Below, in pieces: positions 8,068-17,747 of a DNA stretch of 64,000 bases. This stretch comes from an uncultured Sphingomonadaceae bacterium (lineage in GTDB: Bacteria; Pseudomonadota; Alphaproteobacteria; Sphingomonadales; Sphingomonadaceae). How positions within the stretch are numbered: position 1 is the first letter of the stretch; every line of letters starts with the position of its first letter. The notes beneath the pieces were generated by a model. That model did not search any database. It saw only the letters and a program-made list of their open reading frames with translations, and was not told the origin of the DNA. The stretch is from positions 1,054,001 to 1,118,000 of the forward strand of contig CANKZR010000001.1 in assembly GCA_947488625.1 (NCBI GenBank). The letters run 5' to 3'. The position numbers were made by a program, and so were the translations under genes.

Positions 8068-9288
8068 CTAGGCTGCCTCGCGCAATTCCAGCTCGAGGCG
8101 GTCCCAAATTTCCACCAGCGCCTTCGCAAGCTCATCCATCATCGCTTCGCTATGCGCGGGGCCAGGGGTGAAGCGCAAACGCTCCGTTCCGCGGGGCACG
8201 GTGGGGAAGTTGATCGGCTGCACATAAACGCCGTATTCGGCAAGGAGGATATCGCTGATTTTCTTGGCGCGAACCGGGTCGCCCACCATCAGCGGCACGA
8301 TATGCGTGGTAGAATCCATGACCGGCAAGCCAGCATCGCGCAGTTTGCGCTTCAGCATACCCGCTGCGGCCTGCTGCGCGTCGCGTTCCACACAGCTGCC
8401 CTTCAGATGCTTCACCGAAGCGAGCACACCCGCAACCAGCACCGGGCTGAGCGACGTGGTGAAGATGAAGCCGGGCGCGTATGAGCGGATGCAATCGATA
8501 ATCTTGCGACTGGATGCGACGTAGCCGCCCATTACGCCGAAGGCTTTGCCCAGGGTTCCCTCGATCAAGTCGATGCGATGCGCCGCATCGTCACGCTCGG
8601 AAATGCCGCCGCCGCGTTTGCCGTACATGCCCACGGCGTGCACTTCGTCGATGTAGGTGAGGGCGTTATACTTCTCCGCCAGATCGCATATTGCGTGGAT
8701 CGGCGCGACGTCGCCATCCATCGAATACACGCTTTCGAATGCGATGACCTTGGGCGTGTCGAAATCTTCGGCGGCCAGCATCTGCTCCAGATGCTCCATG
8801 TCGTTGTGACGGAAGATGCGCTTCTCGCAGCCGGAATTGCGAATGCCGGCAATCATGCTGGCATGGTTCAGCTCGTCAGAAAAGATCATGCAGCCGGGCA
8901 GCAGCTTGGCCAGCGTTGAAAGGGTCGCATCGTTGGATACATATCCGCTAGTGAACAGCAGCGCGGCTTCCTTGCCGTGCAAGTCTGCGAGCTCGTTCTC
9001 CAGTTCGATATGGTAATGCGTGTTTCCGCCGATATTGCGCGTACCCCCGGAACCTGCGCCCACATCGTGCAGCGCCTCCTCCATGGCCTCTACCACCTTG
9101 GGGTGCTGGCCCATCGCAAGGTAATCGTTGGAGCACCACACGGTGATCGGCTTGGGACCGTTATGTCCTGCAAAACAGCGCGCGTTGGGGTAGGCGCCCT
9201 TGTTGCGCAGAATGTCGATGAAGACGCGGTAACGCCCCTCGGAATGCAGGCGGTCAATCGCCTGGTCGAAGATCTGGTCGTAGTTCAG
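8068..9288 (-). CDS. hemA: 5-aminolevulinate synthase
   Basis: Condenses glycine and succinyl-CoA to 5-aminolevulinate, the first step of haem and chlorophyll synthesis by the C4 (Shemin) route of alphaproteobacteria. PLP-dependent alpha-oxoamine synthase of 406 residues; the PLP lysine is in [10 protein letters not shown], with [12 protein letters not shown] and [13 protein letters not shown] also conserved. The start is unusual. Homologues begin Met-(Asn/Asp)-Tyr, and that methionine aligns with a CTG codon at 9288; counted from there the PLP lysine is K248, its position in Rhodobacter enzymes. The frame is open to 9441 without an ATG near the conserved N-terminus. A TTG further up (MTKSAQ...) or the 9441 start are alternatives, the last overlapping murI by 47 bases. 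Confidence 0.9.
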   Translation of the reverse strand: MNYDQIFDQAIDRLHSEGRYRVFIDILRNKGAYPNARCFAGHNGPKPITVWCSNDYLAMGQHPKVVEAMEEALHDVGAGSGGTRNIGGNTHYHIELENELADLHGKEAALLFTSGYVSNDATLSTLAKLLPGCMIFSDELNHASMIAGIRNSGCEKRIFRHNDMEHLEQMLAAEDFDTPKVIAFESVYSMDGDVAPIHAICDLAEKYNALTYIDEVHAVGMYGKRGGGISERDDAAHRIDLIEGTLGKAFGVMGGYVASSRKIIDCIRSYAPGFIFTTSLSPVLVAGVLASVKHLKGSCVERDAQQAAAGMLKRKLRDAGLPVMDSTTHIVPLMVGDPVRAKKISDILLAEYGVYVQPINFPTVPRGTERLRFTPGPAHSEAMMDELAKALVEIWDRLELELREAA

Positions 9289-9394
9289 CGTACATGTCCA
9301 AGCTGCGCCGCATCCAGATTCGCGGCCGTTCGTCTGCGCCGATTTAGTCAAGAACCCTACCGTTTTAAAGCACGGAGTTTGCGAACTGTTCTCA

Positions 9395-10234
9395 TTAAAG
9401 TCGCAGGATACTGCCAATTCCGTAGCGTCCCAGTCCATCAAGCAGGGCCGGGTCGTCCTGTCCTTTGCCAGTCACGATCGCCAGATCGTCACCATGTCGC
9501 TCGAAGGACTGGCCTTGTGTCAAAGATACGATGCGGCGGGCGATCCCTTGCGCACCGTCGACGAATTGCACTTTTTTGCCGAAAGCCCTGGCGAGTTCGT
9601 CCTTCACGAGCGGAAAGTGGGTACAGGCGAGCACGACCGTGTCGATTTCGTCGCCGCCGTCCTGGCTCAGCAACCCGTCCGCCGCCCGCATGAAAGCCGC
9701 CGGGTCGGGTTCTTGCCCTCGAAGTTTGCATTCCGCGGCAGACACGAGTTCGGGCGCGGCATGGCGTAGCAGGCGATTGCCATTGGCGAATTCATCCTCG
9801 AGATTGTCGACATAGGCCTGCCGGATCGTGGCAGCCGTTCCCAGCAGTCCGATGGTGCCGCTGCGCGTCATGCCGGCAGCCGGCTTTATCGCCGGAACGG
9901 TGCCGACGATCGGCGTTTCCAGCACGTCGCGTACCATACCCAGCGCAATGGTGCTGGCGGTGTTGCAGGCGATGCAGATCAGGCGCGGGTGATATCGCTC
10001 GGCGAGGCGCCCCAGAAGCCCGGCTACCCTGGCAGCAACTTCTGCCTCGGTCTTCTCGCCATAGGGCAATCCGGCAGTATCGGCAGCATAGATGACTGGT
10101 GCCTGCGGCAGTTGCGCCCGCAATTGCGACAACACGGTAAGTCCGCCGAAGCCTGAATCGAACAAGAGGATGGGGGAATTCGACTTCACTTTCTGCACTT
10201 TGTGCTCACCCTGCGCTTGTGGAATGAAGGCCAT
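9395..10234 (-). CDS. murI: Glutamate racemase
   Basis: Interconverts L- and D-glutamate, supplying D-glutamate for the peptidoglycan stem peptide. The 279-residue product has the family motifs [31 protein letters not shown] with the first catalytic cysteine, and VLACTHFPL with the second. The ATG at 10234 follows AAAGGGA closely; a GTG 78 bases downstream (MQKVKSNS...) would remove a tail that precedes the conserved core. It diverges from plsY, with only 62 bases between the two starts. hemA follows on the same strand after about 106 bases and may share its transcript. Confidence 0.93.
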   Translation of the reverse strand: MAFIPQAQGEHKVQKVKSNSPILLFDSGFGGLTVLSQLRAQLPQAPVIYAADTAGLPYGEKTEAEVAARVAGLLGRLAERYHPRLICIACNTASTIALGMVRDVLETPIVGTVPAIKPAAGMTRSGTIGLLGTAATIRQAYVDNLEDEFANGNRLLRHAAPELVSAAECKLRGQEPDPAAFMRAADGLLSQDGGDEIDTVVLACTHFPLVKDELARAFGKKVQFVDGAQGIARRIVSLTQGQSFERHGDDLAIVTGKGQDDPALLDGLGRYGIGSILRL

Positions 10235-10296
10235 TCCCTTTAACGGTGCGCTATAAGACAATGCGGTCCCCGAACAAGCGCGGGGCGGGCGGGAGT

Positions 10297-10914
10297 ATGA
10301 ATTTGGACCAGTTTCTTGGATTCTTCCTGGGATATATTGCCGGTTCCATCCCGTTTGGTCTGCTATTGGCCAAGGCGGGCGGCATGGGAGATATCCGCAA
10401 TATCGGCAGCGGTAATATCGGTGCCACCAATGTGCTGCGCACCGGATCGAAGAAGCTTGCCGCTGCCACCTTGCTGCTGGATCTGGCCAAGGGTCTGGTG
10501 CCGGTGCTGCTCGCCAAGGCCTTGTTCGAACAACCTGCGACCGTGCCAAGTGCCTATATCGGACCTGTACCCCTTGCGGCACTGGGCGCAGTTCTGGGGC
10601 ACTGCTTCCCGGTCTGGCTGGGTTTCAAAGGAGGCAAGGGCGTGGCCACTAACCTGGGCGTCAGCATCGGTCTCGCCTGGCAGATCGGCCTTGCCTATGC
10701 GCTGGTGTGGCTCGCGGTCGCGTACCTTTCGCGTATCAGCTCGCTTGCCGGAATGTGCGCCGTGATCGCCGCTGCAGTTGCTGCCGCTGCATTGGCTTTC
10801 GCAGGATACGTTCCGGCATTGGCAGTAATCGCCGCGCTGGTGCTCTGGCTGCATCGCGCCAACATCGCTCGCCTTTTGCGCGGTGAGGAACCCAGGATCG
10901 GGCAGGGGAAATGA
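10297..10914 (+). CDS. plsY: Glycerol-3-phosphate acyltransferase PlsY
   Basis: Inner-membrane acyltransferase moving acyl groups from acyl phosphate to glycerol 3-phosphate, the first step of phospholipid synthesis. The 205-residue product has about five hydrophobic segments and the three PlsY motifs: GSIPFGLL with the following GDIRNIGSGNIGATNVLR, the central GHCFPVWLGFKGGKGVAT, and a C-terminal HRANIARLLRGEEPRIG. The start at 10297 follows GGGAG; a longer frame opens at 10246. Its stop overlaps the dprA start by four bases (ATGA), so the two are translationally coupled. Confidence 0.95.
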   Translation: MNLDQFLGFFLGYIAGSIPFGLLLAKAGGMGDIRNIGSGNIGATNVLRTGSKKLAAATLLLDLAKGLVPVLLAKALFEQPATVPSAYIGPVPLAALGAVLGHCFPVWLGFKGGKGVATNLGVSIGLAWQIGLAYALVWLAVAYLSRISSLAGMCAVIAAAVAAAALAFAGYVPALAVIAALVLWLHRANIARLLRGEEPRIGQGK

Positions 10915-12011
10915 GCCAGCCAACGGCCCTTTCCCAGGAAGAGGCTTTCGCCCGTATCCGCCTGCTGCGTTCGGCCAATATCGGGCCGGTAAGCTACGCC
11001 CAGCTCCTGCGTCGCTTCGGCACTGCGCGAGAGGCGGTGGACGCGCTGCCGGACCTTGCCGCGCGAGGGGCGAAGCGCAATTACAAGGCAGCAGCGCGCG
11101 ATCGGATCGAGAGAGAGGTTCAGGCAGCTCGCAAGGCGGGAGCGCGCTACCTGTTCCACGATCAGCCCGATTACCCGCCCAACCTTGCGGCGCTTGATGG
11201 CGCGCCGCCGATCGTCACCATGCGCGGCGATCTTTCGCTGGCGTCGAAGCCGTGCGTCGCAATGGTCGGCGCGCGCAATGCCTCTGCCGCTGCGGTAAAG
11301 CTGGCGCGTGATTTCGGGCGGGAACTGACGGCAGAAGGCTTCGTCGTCGTCTCCGGTCTTGCCAAGGGCATCGACGGCGCCAGCCATGAAGGCGCGATGC
11401 CAAGCACCATCGGCGTGATCGCCAGCGGTATCGACATTGCCTATCCCGCGCAGCACGCGAAGTTGCAGGAGCAGATTGCCGGCGAAGCACTGCTGATCGC
11501 CGAAGAACCGCCGGGAACGGAGCCGCGTGGCCAGCAGTTTCCCAAACGCAATCGCATCATCGCCGGTCTGGCACTGGGGACGCTGGTCGTGGAAGCTGCG
11601 CCAAAGTCCGGATCGCTGATCACCGCCCGGCTTGCAGGCGAAGCCGGGCGAGAGGTGATGGCAATACCCGGCCACCCGGCAGACAGCCGCTCCCATGGCT
11701 GCAACCAGTTGATCCGCGAAGGCGCGGTGCTCGTGCAATCGCCCGATGACGTGGTGGAACTGCTTTCGGGTTTCGATGGCCGTCCGCGCTCTTCGGTGCG
11801 AGAGAATGCGCAGGATTTCGTTTTCAGCGAAGCGGACGAAGAAATGCCTGCAGACGATGTCGCGGCCATCCTCTCTTCGGCTCCTGTGTCGGTAGACGAA
11901 CTGGTCCGCCAGACCGGAACCACGCCAGGAACTGTGCAGATGGCGCTGCTGGAACTGGAGATCGCCGGGCGACTGGAACGCCATGCCGGAGGAAGAGTGA
12001 GCCTTGCCTGA
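10911..12011 (+). CDS. dprA: DNA-processing protein DprA
   Basis: Binds incoming single-stranded DNA and loads RecA during natural transformation. The 366-residue product has an N-terminal helical (SAM-like) region, the Rossmann-fold domain with VAMVGARNAS, SGLAKGIDGASHEGAM, FPKRNRIIAGL and GSLITARLAGE, and a C-terminal winged-helix-like segment (about 300-366). It overlaps plsY by four bases and the next small gene by eight. dprA is widely kept even where transformation has not been shown; no other competence gene is in the window. Confidence 0.95.
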   Translation: MSQPTALSQEEAFARIRLLRSANIGPVSYAQLLRRFGTAREAVDALPDLAARGAKRNYKAAARDRIEREVQAARKAGARYLFHDQPDYPPNLAALDGAPPIVTMRGDLSLASKPCVAMVGARNASAAAVKLARDFGRELTAEGFVVVSGLAKGIDGASHEGAMPSTIGVIASGIDIAYPAQHAKLQEQIAGEALLIAEEPPGTEPRGQQFPKRNRIIAGLALGTLVVEAAPKSGSLITARLAGEAGREVMAIPGHPADSRSHGCNQLIREGAVLVQSPDDVVELLSGFDGRPRSSVRENAQDFVFSEADEEMPADDVAAILSSAPVSVDELVRQTGTTPGTVQMALLELEIAGRLERHAGGRVSLA

Positions 12012-12375
12012 TACCCGCAATACCTCCGCCATTTTCGCGCGACGCGTCTACATCGTAGCGGCGATCTACGGTTTTCTAGCCGTTCCGGCGTTGTACTTTA
12101 CCGATGCGCCCGATCCTCACCGACTGCTGTACTTCGCCTTTGCAGGGATCGCCCTGGTGTTTCAGGGCGTTTTCCTGGTGATGGCACGCGACCCCGTGAA
12201 ATACGCCGCGTTCGTTCCGCTGACCGTGTTCGAGAAGATCAGCTTCGGCATTCCCGCCCTCGCGTTCTGGTCGCAGGGGCAGGCGGCAGGCGACATGGCT
12301 TTGGGCGGCGCTATCGATCTGGTGTTTGCCGGACTGTTCTTGATTGTATGGCTGAAGCTGCGAAAGGCCGCTTGA
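12004..12375 (+). CDS. Small four-helix membrane protein of unknown function
   Basis: A 123-residue protein with four hydrophobic segments (about residues 13-33, 40-60, 70-88, 97-117) joined by short loops and few charged residues, so an integral inner-membrane protein. I do not recognise the family. The start is TTG at 12004, chosen because GGAGGAAG (11988-11995) sits at proper distance and no in-frame ATG or GTG is better placed; it overlaps the dprA stop by eight bases. Position between dprA and topA suggests co-transcription but says little about function. Confidence 0.8.
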   Translation: MPDTRNTSAIFARRVYIVAAIYGFLAVPALYFTDAPDPHRLLYFAFAGIALVFQGVFLVMARDPVKYAAFVPLTVFEKISFGIPALAFWSQGQAAGDMALGGAIDLVFAGLFLIVWLKLRKAA

Positions 12376-12464
12376 CGAATCTTTGCGAAGCGCACCACCC
12401 TCGCGCACACGTACACACGTAAGGCCCAATCTCGGGATCAGCGTCAGGAATATCCGGAACCACA

Positions 12465-15056
12465 ATGCAGCTTGTTATCGTAGAGTCGCCGGCCAAGGCG
12501 AAAACCATCGAGAAATACCTGGGCGGGGACTTCAAGGTCCTTGCCTCCTACGGTCATGTCCGTGACCTGCCACCGAAGGATGGCTCCGTCCGCCCGGACG
12601 AGGATTTCGCGATGGACTGGGAAGTCTATTCCGACCAGCGCAACCGTGCGCAGGTAAAAGCCATTGCCGATGCCGCGAAGGGGGCAAGCCGCCTTGTCCT
12701 GGCGACCGACCCTGACCGTGAGGGTGAGGCGATCAGCTGGCACGTGATGGACTTGCTGAAGAAGCGCAAGGCACTGCCCACGAAGGTTGATCGTGTTACA
12801 TTCAACGCAATCACCAAGCAGGCCGTTACCGAGGCAATGAAGGCCCCGCGCGAACTGGATCAGGACCTGATCGACGCCTATCTCGGCCGACGCGCACTTG
12901 ACTACCTGTTCGGCTTCACTCTCTCGCCCGTGTTATGGCGCAAGCTGCCCGGCGCGAAATCGGCGGGCCGCGTGCAGTCCGTGGCGCTGCGCCTGATCTG
13001 TGAGCGTGAGCGCGAAATCGAGGTCTTCAAAGCCGACGAATACTGGTCTGTCACTGCCAAGATGGAGCAGGACGGCACCGGTTTCGATGCCCGGCTCGTG
13101 CGTTTCGACGGCAAGAAACTGGAACGACTGTCGATTGGCGACAAGGGCACGGCGGATGCTGCGAAGGCCGCGGTGGAGCAGGGCGCCTTCACCGTTGAGG
13201 AGGTCGAGACAAAGCCGCTCAAGCGCAATCCTGCGCCCCCGTTCACCACTTCCACCTTGCAGCAGGAGGCCTCTCGCAAGCTGGGCTTCTCCGCCAGTCA
13301 CACCATGCGCTGTGCACAATCGCTGTATGAGGCAGGCGCGATAACCTACATGCGTACCGACGGCGTGCAGATGGACATGAGTGCAATCATGGCCTGCCGT
13401 GATGCCATTTCCGAAAGGTATTCAGAGGAGTACCGTCCGGAAAAACCGCGGTTCTATTCCACCAAGGCCAAGAACGCGCAGGAAGCGCACGAAGCGATCC
13501 GCCCGACCAACTTCAGCCGCGACCACGCCGCATCTGGCGATGAAGCCAAGTTGTACGACCTGATCTTCAAGCGCGCGATGGCGAGCCAGATGGCCACGGC
13601 GCAACTGGAACGCACTACCGTCACCATGCGCGATCCTACCGGCAAGCACGAATTGCGGGCCACGGGTCAGGTGGTGAAATTTCCCGGATTCCTGGCGGTC
13701 TATTCCGAAAGTTTCGACGAGAAGTCGGAGGAGGATGACGACAACCTGCTGCCGGTGATGCGCAAGGGTGACGCACCGGCCAAGAAGGCCGTCGAGGCGC
13801 TTCAGCATTTCACCCAGCCGCCGCCGCGCTTTTCCGAGGCATCGCTGGTGAAACGTCTGGAAGAACTGGGCATCGGTCGACCGTCGACTTATGCTTCCAC
13901 CATCCAGACCCTGCGGGATCGGGACTATGTCCGGATGGAGAAAAACCGTTTCTTTGCAGAGGATTCTGGCCGGCTCCTCACGGCATTTCTCGAACGTTTC
14001 TTCCCCCGCTATGTCGCCTACGATTTCACCGCCAGCATGGAAGACGAACTGGACGAAGTTTCCGGCGGGCGCGCGCAATACAAGGCGCTGCTCGAACAGT
14101 TCTGGCGCGACTTCAAGCCCAAGAGCGACGAGGTAATGGAACGCCAGCCCTCGGAAGTGACCGAAGTGCTGGACGAGTTCCTGTCCGACTTCCTGTTCCC
14201 CGAACGCGAGGATGGCCATCATTCACGCTGGTGTCCGCTATGCGCGGAGCAGAACCGCGATGGTGGGGAACTGCATCTGCGCGGAGGCCGCTATGGCGCC
14301 TTTATCGGCTGCGTGAACTACCCTGAATGCACCTTCCGCCGTAAATTCGGTCAACCCGGTGGTGATGATGGCAGCGCCGATGGCGTGATGGGCGAAGATC
14401 CCGAAACGGGTTTGCCGGTGGAACGCAAGTCCGGTCGCTTCGGTCCCTATGTGCAAACCGGTGAAGGCAAGGATGTAAAGCGCGCCTCGATCCCCAAGGA
14501 CATCGACGATTTCGATCTGGAATGGGCACTGAAACTTCTCGCTCTGCCACGCGTGATCGGCCAGCATCCCGACACCGGAAAGGATATCGAGGCGGGTCTG
14601 TGGCGTTATGGTCCGGCCGTACGGCACGAGGGCACCTACGGAAAGTTGCAGAACACCCCCGAGATTTTCGAGATCGGCATGAACCGGGCGGTGGATCTGC
14701 TAGCCCAGTCGGCGAAGAGCAAGGGCGGCCGTGGCAGTCGCGAGCCGCTGAAGGTTCTTGGCAAGACGGAAGCCGGCGAAGAGGTGAAGCTGATGGACGG
14801 TCGCTATGGCCCATACATCACCGACGGCAACGTCAACGCGACGCTCCCCAAGGAAAAGGACAAGGACGCCTTGACGCTGGAAGAGGCGCTTGTGCTGATC
14901 GCGGAAAAAGCGGCAAAGGCTCCTGCGAAAAAGAAGCGCAAGGCCCCTACAAAGAAGAAGGCCGCGGCCAAGAAAGCTCCTGCGAAAAAGAAGGCGCCCG
15001 CCAAGAAGAAAGCGGCAGCCAAGAAGGCGCCCGCCAAGACCACCGGGGAAAGCTGA
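12465..15056 (+). CDS. topA: DNA topoisomerase I
   Basis: Type IA topoisomerase that relaxes negative supercoils. The 863-residue product has the Toprim domain (1-115; IVESPAKAKTIEKYL, TDPDREGEAI), the catalytic tyrosine Y295 in AITYMRTDG, and one C4 zinc-ribbon (about 588-625; CPLC ... CVNYPEC). After C-terminal GRFGPYVQ and GRYGPYITDG repeats comes an unusually basic tail of alternating KK and A/P (about 818-860), resembling histone H1-like tails, common in alphaproteobacterial TopA. The stop overlaps the next start by one base (TGATG). Confidence 0.97.
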   Translation: MQLVIVESPAKAKTIEKYLGGDFKVLASYGHVRDLPPKDGSVRPDEDFAMDWEVYSDQRNRAQVKAIADAAKGASRLVLATDPDREGEAISWHVMDLLKKRKALPTKVDRVTFNAITKQAVTEAMKAPRELDQDLIDAYLGRRALDYLFGFTLSPVLWRKLPGAKSAGRVQSVALRLICEREREIEVFKADEYWSVTAKMEQDGTGFDARLVRFDGKKLERLSIGDKGTADAAKAAVEQGAFTVEEVETKPLKRNPAPPFTTSTLQQEASRKLGFSASHTMRCAQSLYEAGAITYMRTDGVQMDMSAIMACRDAISERYSEEYRPEKPRFYSTKAKNAQEAHEAIRPTNFSRDHAASGDEAKLYDLIFKRAMASQMATAQLERTTVTMRDPTGKHELRATGQVVKFPGFLAVYSESFDEKSEEDDDNLLPVMRKGDAPAKKAVEALQHFTQPPPRFSEASLVKRLEELGIGRPSTYASTIQTLRDRDYVRMEKNRFFAEDSGRLLTAFLERFFPRYVAYDFTASMEDELDEVSGGRAQYKALLEQFWRDFKPKSDEVMERQPSEVTEVLDEFLSDFLFPEREDGHHSRWCPLCAEQNRDGGELHLRGGRYGAFIGCVNYPECTFRRKFGQPGGDDGSADGVMGEDPETGLPVERKSGRFGPYVQTGEGKDVKRASIPKDIDDFDLEWALKLLALPRVIGQHPDTGKDIEAGLWRYGPAVRHEGTYGKLQNTPEIFEIGMNRAVDLLAQSAKSKGGRGSREPLKVLGKTEAGEEVKLMDGRYGPYITDGNVNATLPKEKDKDALTLEEALVLIAEKAAKAPAKKKRKAPTKKKAAAKKAPAKKKAPAKKKAAAKKAPAKTTGES

Positions 15057-15238
15057 TGGGCAAGGATCAGTTCGAGCGGCACAAGCAACCGTGGAATGGT
15101 GAGGAATCGGGTAAGCTGAAACTGCTCGCCAGCAAGGGTCAGGGTCTGAAACAGATTGCCAAGGCCCTCAATCGAAGCGAGGAATCAACCCGCGATTTTG
15201 CCAAGAAAAACAAGATCGCCATCGCCAAGAAACGCTGA
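15056..15238 (+). CDS. Small basic HTH-like protein coupled to topA
   Basis: A 60-residue basic protein whose ATG (15056-15058) shares one base with the topA stop. Residues 20-53 read as two helices around a turn (LKLLASKGQGLKQIAKALNR, then SEESTRDFAKKN), resembling the helix-turn-helix of resolvase or sigma-like DNA-binding proteins; the end is lysine-rich (KKNKIAIAKKR). The TGATG overlap implies coupled synthesis with topoisomerase I. I do not know an assigned function. A DNA-binding accessory protein is plausible but unproven. Confidence 0.7.
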   Translation: MGKDQFERHKQPWNGEESGKLKLLASKGQGLKQIAKALNRSEESTRDFAKKNKIAIAKKR

Positions 15239-15334
15239 TCGAACCGCGGCGCATATCACCCGCATTGTCTGTGCATAAGCGAGAGGTGTCATGTTGCACT
15301 TGCGAAAAGCGTTCCGCGTCCGCAACTATGGGCG

Positions 15335-16741
15335 ATGAATGAGCAGGGGCATATCCATCCTGATCCCGATGCGGGCAGGGTGACGGACGAACATCCCGGC
15401 TTGCCGAAGCCACGCCGCTGGTGGGCCATTGTTGCCATCTGCTTCGGCACGTCCCTGCTGGTGCTGGATGGTTCTATCGCCAATGTCGCCCTGCCAACGA
15501 TCGCGCGCGATCTCGGCGTGAGCGAGGCGGCGGTAACCAACGTGGTGACCGTGTATCAACTGGTACTGGTGATGCTGTTGTTGCCCTTCTCCTCGCTTGG
15601 CGACAGGCTGGGCCATAGGCGACTGTACCAGGCGGGGCAGGTGTTGTTCATGATCGCCTCCGCCGCGTGTTATTTCGCCGACACTTTCACCATCCTGCTG
15701 CTGCTGCGCGCTGTTCAGGCAATCGGCGCAGGTATGGCTTTGAGCGTCTCGGCGGCCATGCTTCGGCAGATCTATCCCGCTTCGCAACTGGGAGCGGGGC
15801 TGGGGCTGAACAGCGTTATCGTTGCAAGCTCCGCCGCGCTCGCGCCCACGTTGGGGGGGTATATCGTAGGCAACCTGCCCTGGCAGCTGGTGTTCGTTGC
15901 CGCCGCGCCGCTGGCGATCATATCGCTGCTGCTTGGCCGTTTCCTGCCCGATCCGGAGCCTCGCAAGCAACCGTCCAAGTGGAAAAGCGGCGTGCTTAGT
16001 GCGATAACCATGCTGTTGCTGGTGGGTGGCATACAGCTTGGGACACATGATGCGCTGACGTGGGGCATTGCGGCGTTCGCGTTGGGCATTGTCGCTTTGT
16101 ACCTTCTGGTTCGGCGCGAGAAGCGCCGCGATGCACCGGTATTTCCGGTGGACTTGCTGGCAAAGCCGGTGATCGGGCTTTCGGCCTTGGCCAATTTCAC
16201 CAGCTTCATCTCCGCTGGCGCACTGATGCTGGCCCTGCCGTTCCGTCTGGAGATCGGCATGGGCTACCCGCCGCAAACCGTGGGTCTGTTGCTGCTGCCA
16301 TTCCCGTTGACGATGCTCGTGGTCTCGCCACTCGCCGGCTGGGCTTCGGACCGGATTGCCGCCACCAAGCTGGGAGTTACCGGCATGGGCATTGCCATAG
16401 TCGGCCTACTCTTTCTTGCGACCATGCCCGACCAGCCGGGTGCAATCGGCATCTCCTGGCGCTTGAGCGTCACCGCGCTAGGCTTCGGCCTGTTTTTCAG
16501 CCCCAACTCGCGCCTGCTGATCGGTCGCGCGCCGAGGGACCGCGCGGCGGCGGCGGGCGGTCTGCTGTCAACATCGCGCCTGTTCGGTCAGACAATGGCC
16601 GCCGTGGTCGTGGGCATCATCCTGGCAGGCGAGCTGGGGCTTGGGCCGACGCCGCTCTACGTCAGCTGCGCACTGGCGGTTGTGGCGGCGATTGCGAGCC
16701 TTGCGCGATTTTCACAAAGGGACAATCCGGCGAACGGGTAA
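15335..16741 (+). CDS. MFS transporter, DHA2 (EmrB/QacA-like)
   Basis: A 468-residue integral membrane protein with about 14 hydrophobic segments, the number of the 14-helix drug:proton antiporter family. The first helix carries the DHA2 signature LDGSIANVALPTIARDLGVS, the loop between helices 2 and 3 has motif A (GDRLGHRRLY), and motif C appears as GGYIVGN-type glycine/proline residues in helix 5. Likely exports hydrophobic drugs, dyes or metabolites using proton influx. The substrate cannot be inferred, and no TetR/MarR regulator or membrane-fusion partner is adjacent. Transcribed alone, convergent with era. Confidence 0.9.
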   Translation: MNEQGHIHPDPDAGRVTDEHPGLPKPRRWWAIVAICFGTSLLVLDGSIANVALPTIARDLGVSEAAVTNVVTVYQLVLVMLLLPFSSLGDRLGHRRLYQAGQVLFMIASAACYFADTFTILLLLRAVQAIGAGMALSVSAAMLRQIYPASQLGAGLGLNSVIVASSAALAPTLGGYIVGNLPWQLVFVAAAPLAIISLLLGRFLPDPEPRKQPSKWKSGVLSAITMLLLVGGIQLGTHDALTWGIAAFALGIVALYLLVRREKRRDAPVFPVDLLAKPVIGLSALANFTSFISAGALMLALPFRLEIGMGYPPQTVGLLLLPFPLTMLVVSPLAGWASDRIAATKLGVTGMGIAIVGLLFLATMPDQPGAIGISWRLSVTALGFGLFFSPNSRLLIGRAPRDRAAAAGGLLSTSRLFGQTMAAVVVGIILAGELGLGPTPLYVSCALAVVAAIASLARFSQRDNPANG

Positions 16742-16841
16742 CACGCCAATCCTGCGATGATCATCGCTTGCTTACCTTCAGCGTACCTAGACGAAGAAGG
16801 CTGGCTACAAGGCTGTAGGCAAGTGCCAATACGATCTCGAC

Positions 16842-17747
16842 TTATTTGACCCAGTCCAGCCCGATTTCCTCGTAAACCTCGCGGTTTTCCGCCCACTTCT
16901 CGTCCACCTTCACGTGGAGGAACAGGTGGACCTTTACGCCCAGTATCTCGCTCAATTCCTTGCGCGCTGCCTCGCCGATTTCCTTGATACGGCGGCCACC
17001 CTTGCCCAGCACGATAGGCTTCTGGCTGTCGCGCGCGATTACGATCTGCTGGCGCACCTCCACGCTTCCATCCTTGCGCTGTTCATAGCTTTCGGGCCGA
17101 ACGGCGGCATCGTAGGGCAGTTCTTCGTGCAACTGCTGGTACAGCTGCTCGCGAGTGACTTCGGCCGCCAGCAGGCGTTCGCTGGCGTCGGACACCTGAT
17201 CTTCAGGGTAATGCCACGGGCCTTCGGGCATCAGGCCAGCAAGCGTATCCTTCAATTCCGGAACACCGTCCCCGGTAAGTGCGGAGATGAAATAGACTTC
17301 GCTGAAAGCGGCAAGCTCGTTCAGTTCCTGCGCCAGTTCCAGCAGCGGCTCCTTCTTCGATCTGTCGACCTTGTTGAGCACGAGGATCTTGCGCTCCTTG
17401 CGATCCTTCAGCTGCTCCACCAGGGGCATCAACTCGTGCCGGCGCTGCTTGATCGGATCGACCACCAGCAGCACCGCATCGGCGGAAACCGCGCCTTCCC
17501 ATGCCGCACTTACCATGGCGCGGTCGAGCCGGCGCTTGGGTTCGAAGATACCGGGCGTGTCGACCAGGATCATCTGGGTGGAACCGTGCAGGGCGATGCC
17601 GAGCAGACGTGCGCGAGTGGTTTGCGCCTTGGCGCTGGTGATGGCGACCTTCTGGCCCACCAACTGGTTCACCAGCGTGGATTTGCCCGCGTTTGGCGCG
17701 CCGATCACGGCGACGACCCCGCAGTGCGTTTCAGGTTCCTGGCTCAT
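16842..17747 (-). CDS. era: GTPase Era
   Basis: Essential GTPase that binds the 3' end of 16S rRNA and checkpoints 30S assembly. The 301-residue product has the N-terminal G domain with GAPNAGKST (16-24), DTPGIF and NKVD, and a C-terminal KH domain with the GKGG loop (VLGKGGRRIKEIG). Third gene of lepB-rnc-era on the minus strand, overlapping rnc by four bases, as in many proteobacteria; rnc and era products both act on rRNA. Confidence 0.97.
   Translation of the reverse strand: MSQEPETHCGVVAVIGAPNAGKSTLVNQLVGQKVAITSAKAQTTRARLLGIALHGSTQMILVDTPGIFEPKRRLDRAMVSAAWEGAVSADAVLLVVDPIKQRRHELMPLVEQLKDRKERKILVLNKVDRSKKEPLLELAQELNELAAFSEVYFISALTGDGVPELKDTLAGLMPEGPWHYPEDQVSDASERLLAAEVTREQLYQQLHEELPYDAAVRPESYEQRKDGSVEVRQQIVIARDSQKPIVLGKGGRRIKEIGEAARKELSEILGVKVHLFLHVKVDEKWAENREVYEEIGLDWVK

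Noticed and set aside
10695-12032. Minus-strand frame of 445 codons over plsY and dprA
   Set aside because: Spans two clear plus-strand genes; no recognisable domain.
14900-15050. Tandem repeat array in the end of topA
   Set aside because: The AAG/GCC-rich repeats encode the lysine-alanine tail of topoisomerase I and are explained by coding.
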